DNA of 5,973 nt from Burkholderia gladioli (GTDB lineage: Bacteria > Pseudomonadota > Gammaproteobacteria > Burkholderiales > Burkholderiaceae), in assembly GCA_009914575.1 (NCBI GenBank), contig WNEB01000107.1, positions 1 to 5,973 of the forward strand. Direction: 5' to 3'. The notes beneath the pieces are model-generated. The model did not search any database and was not told where the DNA came from. It saw only the letters and a list, made by a program, of their open reading frames with translations. Made by a program: the position numbers and the translations under genes. Shown one piece after another: positions 5,453 to 5,973 of this stretch (position 1 is its first letter; each line of letters starts with the position of its first letter).

Positions 5453-5773
5453 GCCTGACTGTTCTTGCGGAAATTTCGGGCAAGGCGAAGCCCTCGGCGC
5501 ATGCGGGGCGCCAAACAAGATCGTCTGCCGGGAATGAAGCTCGCCGGATCGCTCCACGCGGCGGGCGAGCTCGCGATTGCGCGGGAGGACAGGTTTTACC
5601 GTCTCTGGGAAATCAGTCTAGGGAGTGGCACTTCGTTTAGGAACGATTTTTTTTAGCTTAGTTTTTCCGCTTTCGTGATTTACGCGCTGCTGTAGCGAAT
5701 ATCGCGATGTGGGGACTGCGGCGACTCCGGTTTTTCTAGACACAGATTTGGGGTAAAACGCATCATCCAAACT
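5453..5773. other. gap between ssuD and the IS remnant, no recognisable gene
   Basis: Neither strand encodes anything I recognise here. In particular, no frame resembles the C-terminus of SsuA, the periplasmic sulfonate-binding protein that often precedes ssuD. Bases 5453-5600 are GC-rich and contain the palindrome GCGAGCTCGC. From about 5605 the sequence becomes AT-rich, with T8 at 5647-5654 and a TTTTT run at 5662-5666. That stretch could hold the ssuD promoter (minus-strand TAGACT at 5620-5615 as a -10), but the -35 region TTCCTA is unconvincing. The part from about 5690 onwards, before the OrfA start, is probably the left end of the IS element. Confidence 0.5.
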
Positions 5774-5783
5774 GGAGTCTGAG

Positions 5784-5973
5784 ATGTTGAAGAAGACGGT
5801 AGACCTGCAGGCAGTTGCGCTGGCGCCGCCGAATTCAAACGGTGGGCCCTTGGGCGCAAACGCGCTGTCGTCCTGCGCTTACTACGCGGCGAATCCGTTG
5901 ATGCCGTTTCTCGCGAAGTCGGCGTCACGATTGCCGAACTCGAACAATGGCGTGAACTCGCCTTGGCAGGCAT
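5784..5973 (+). pseudogene. frameshifted 5' part of an IS3-type OrfA (helix-turn-helix)
   Basis: The ATG at 5784 has GGAG (5774-5777) six bases upstream and begins MLKKTVDLQAVALA. The continuation lies in a different frame from about 5831: EFKRWALGRKRAVVLRLLRG, then ESVDAVSREVGVTIAELEQWRELALAG, open to the window edge. The second part reads as a helix-turn-helix domain of the kind found in the small OrfA protein of IS3-family elements, which binds the element ends and is fused to the OrfB transposase by programmed frameshift. The break at 5824-5830 (one base missing or two extra in GCGCCGCC) is far too early to be that programmed site, so this copy looks dead. Codon use (TTA, CTA, GTT, TCT) is less GC-biased than in the ssu genes, consistent with a mobile element. 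The family assignment is from memory of similar proteins, and the rest of the element is outside the window. Confidence 0.6.

Noticed and set aside
4581..5537. A 318-codon plus-strand frame opposite ssuD
   Set aside because: Antisense shadow of ssuD with low-complexity composition. SsuD is recognised on the minus strand.
5634..5654. CGTT-TAGG-AACG hairpin followed by T8 as a plus-strand terminator
   Set aside because: The stem is only four bases and no plus-strand gene ends upstream of it.

Overview
The window looks like a high-GC betaproteobacterial chromosome, most likely a Burkholderiaceae member (Burkholderia, Paraburkholderia or Caballeronia). The grounds are GC-rich wobble positions, the DusA and Ssu protein sequences, and the Pseudomonas/Burkholderia-style sulfonate gene order ending in a ssuF-type molybdopterin-binding gene. 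The species cannot be fixed from the sequence alone. Every recognisable host gene lies on the minus strand. The only plus-strand coding pieces are transposase remnants at the two ends.

Layout from left to right: (1) the 3' end of a probable IS256/mutator-type transposase (3-185, +). (2) A complete tRNA-His(GTG) with encoded CCA and its own strong promoter (237-398, -). (3) An intact dusA, tRNA-dihydrouridine synthase A (407-1402, -). (4) Two small unrecognised genes (1699-1959 and 1998-2195, -), with a promoter upstream and a clear terminator hairpin downstream. (5) The 3' part of an aliphatic sulfonate utilisation operon, transcribed leftwards in the order ssuD, ssuC, ssuB, ssuF (5441 to 2340), with a hairpin after ssuF. 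(6) About 340 bases without a recognisable gene, then the frameshifted start of an IS3-type OrfA (5784 to the window edge, +).

Together, SsuD (FMNH2-dependent alkanesulfonate monooxygenase) and the SsuB/SsuC ABC transporter would import alkanesulfonates and release sulfite as a sulfur source. Here the pathway is almost certainly dead if the sequence is correct. ssuD carries five small indels, ssuC one, and ssuB at least two frameshifts plus two in-frame duplications. Most are insertions or tandem duplications, including a 19-bp duplication inside the ssuB Walker A region. Removing them restores textbook proteins: SsuD 385 aa, SsuC 271 aa, SsuB about 275 aa. The ssuD indels sum to +6, so a reading frame stays open from the true start to the true stop while roughly 113 central residues are out of frame. 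A gene caller could report it as intact. ssuA and ssuE are absent from the window, and an IS remnant sits where they might be expected.

The neighbouring dusA, tRNA-His, ssuF and small genes show no such damage. This argues for gene-specific decay in a genome undergoing reduction, but a locally poor-quality sequence cannot be excluded from the sequence alone. I see no CRISPR array, phage module, toxin-antitoxin pair or other novel system here. The notable content is the decay pattern.
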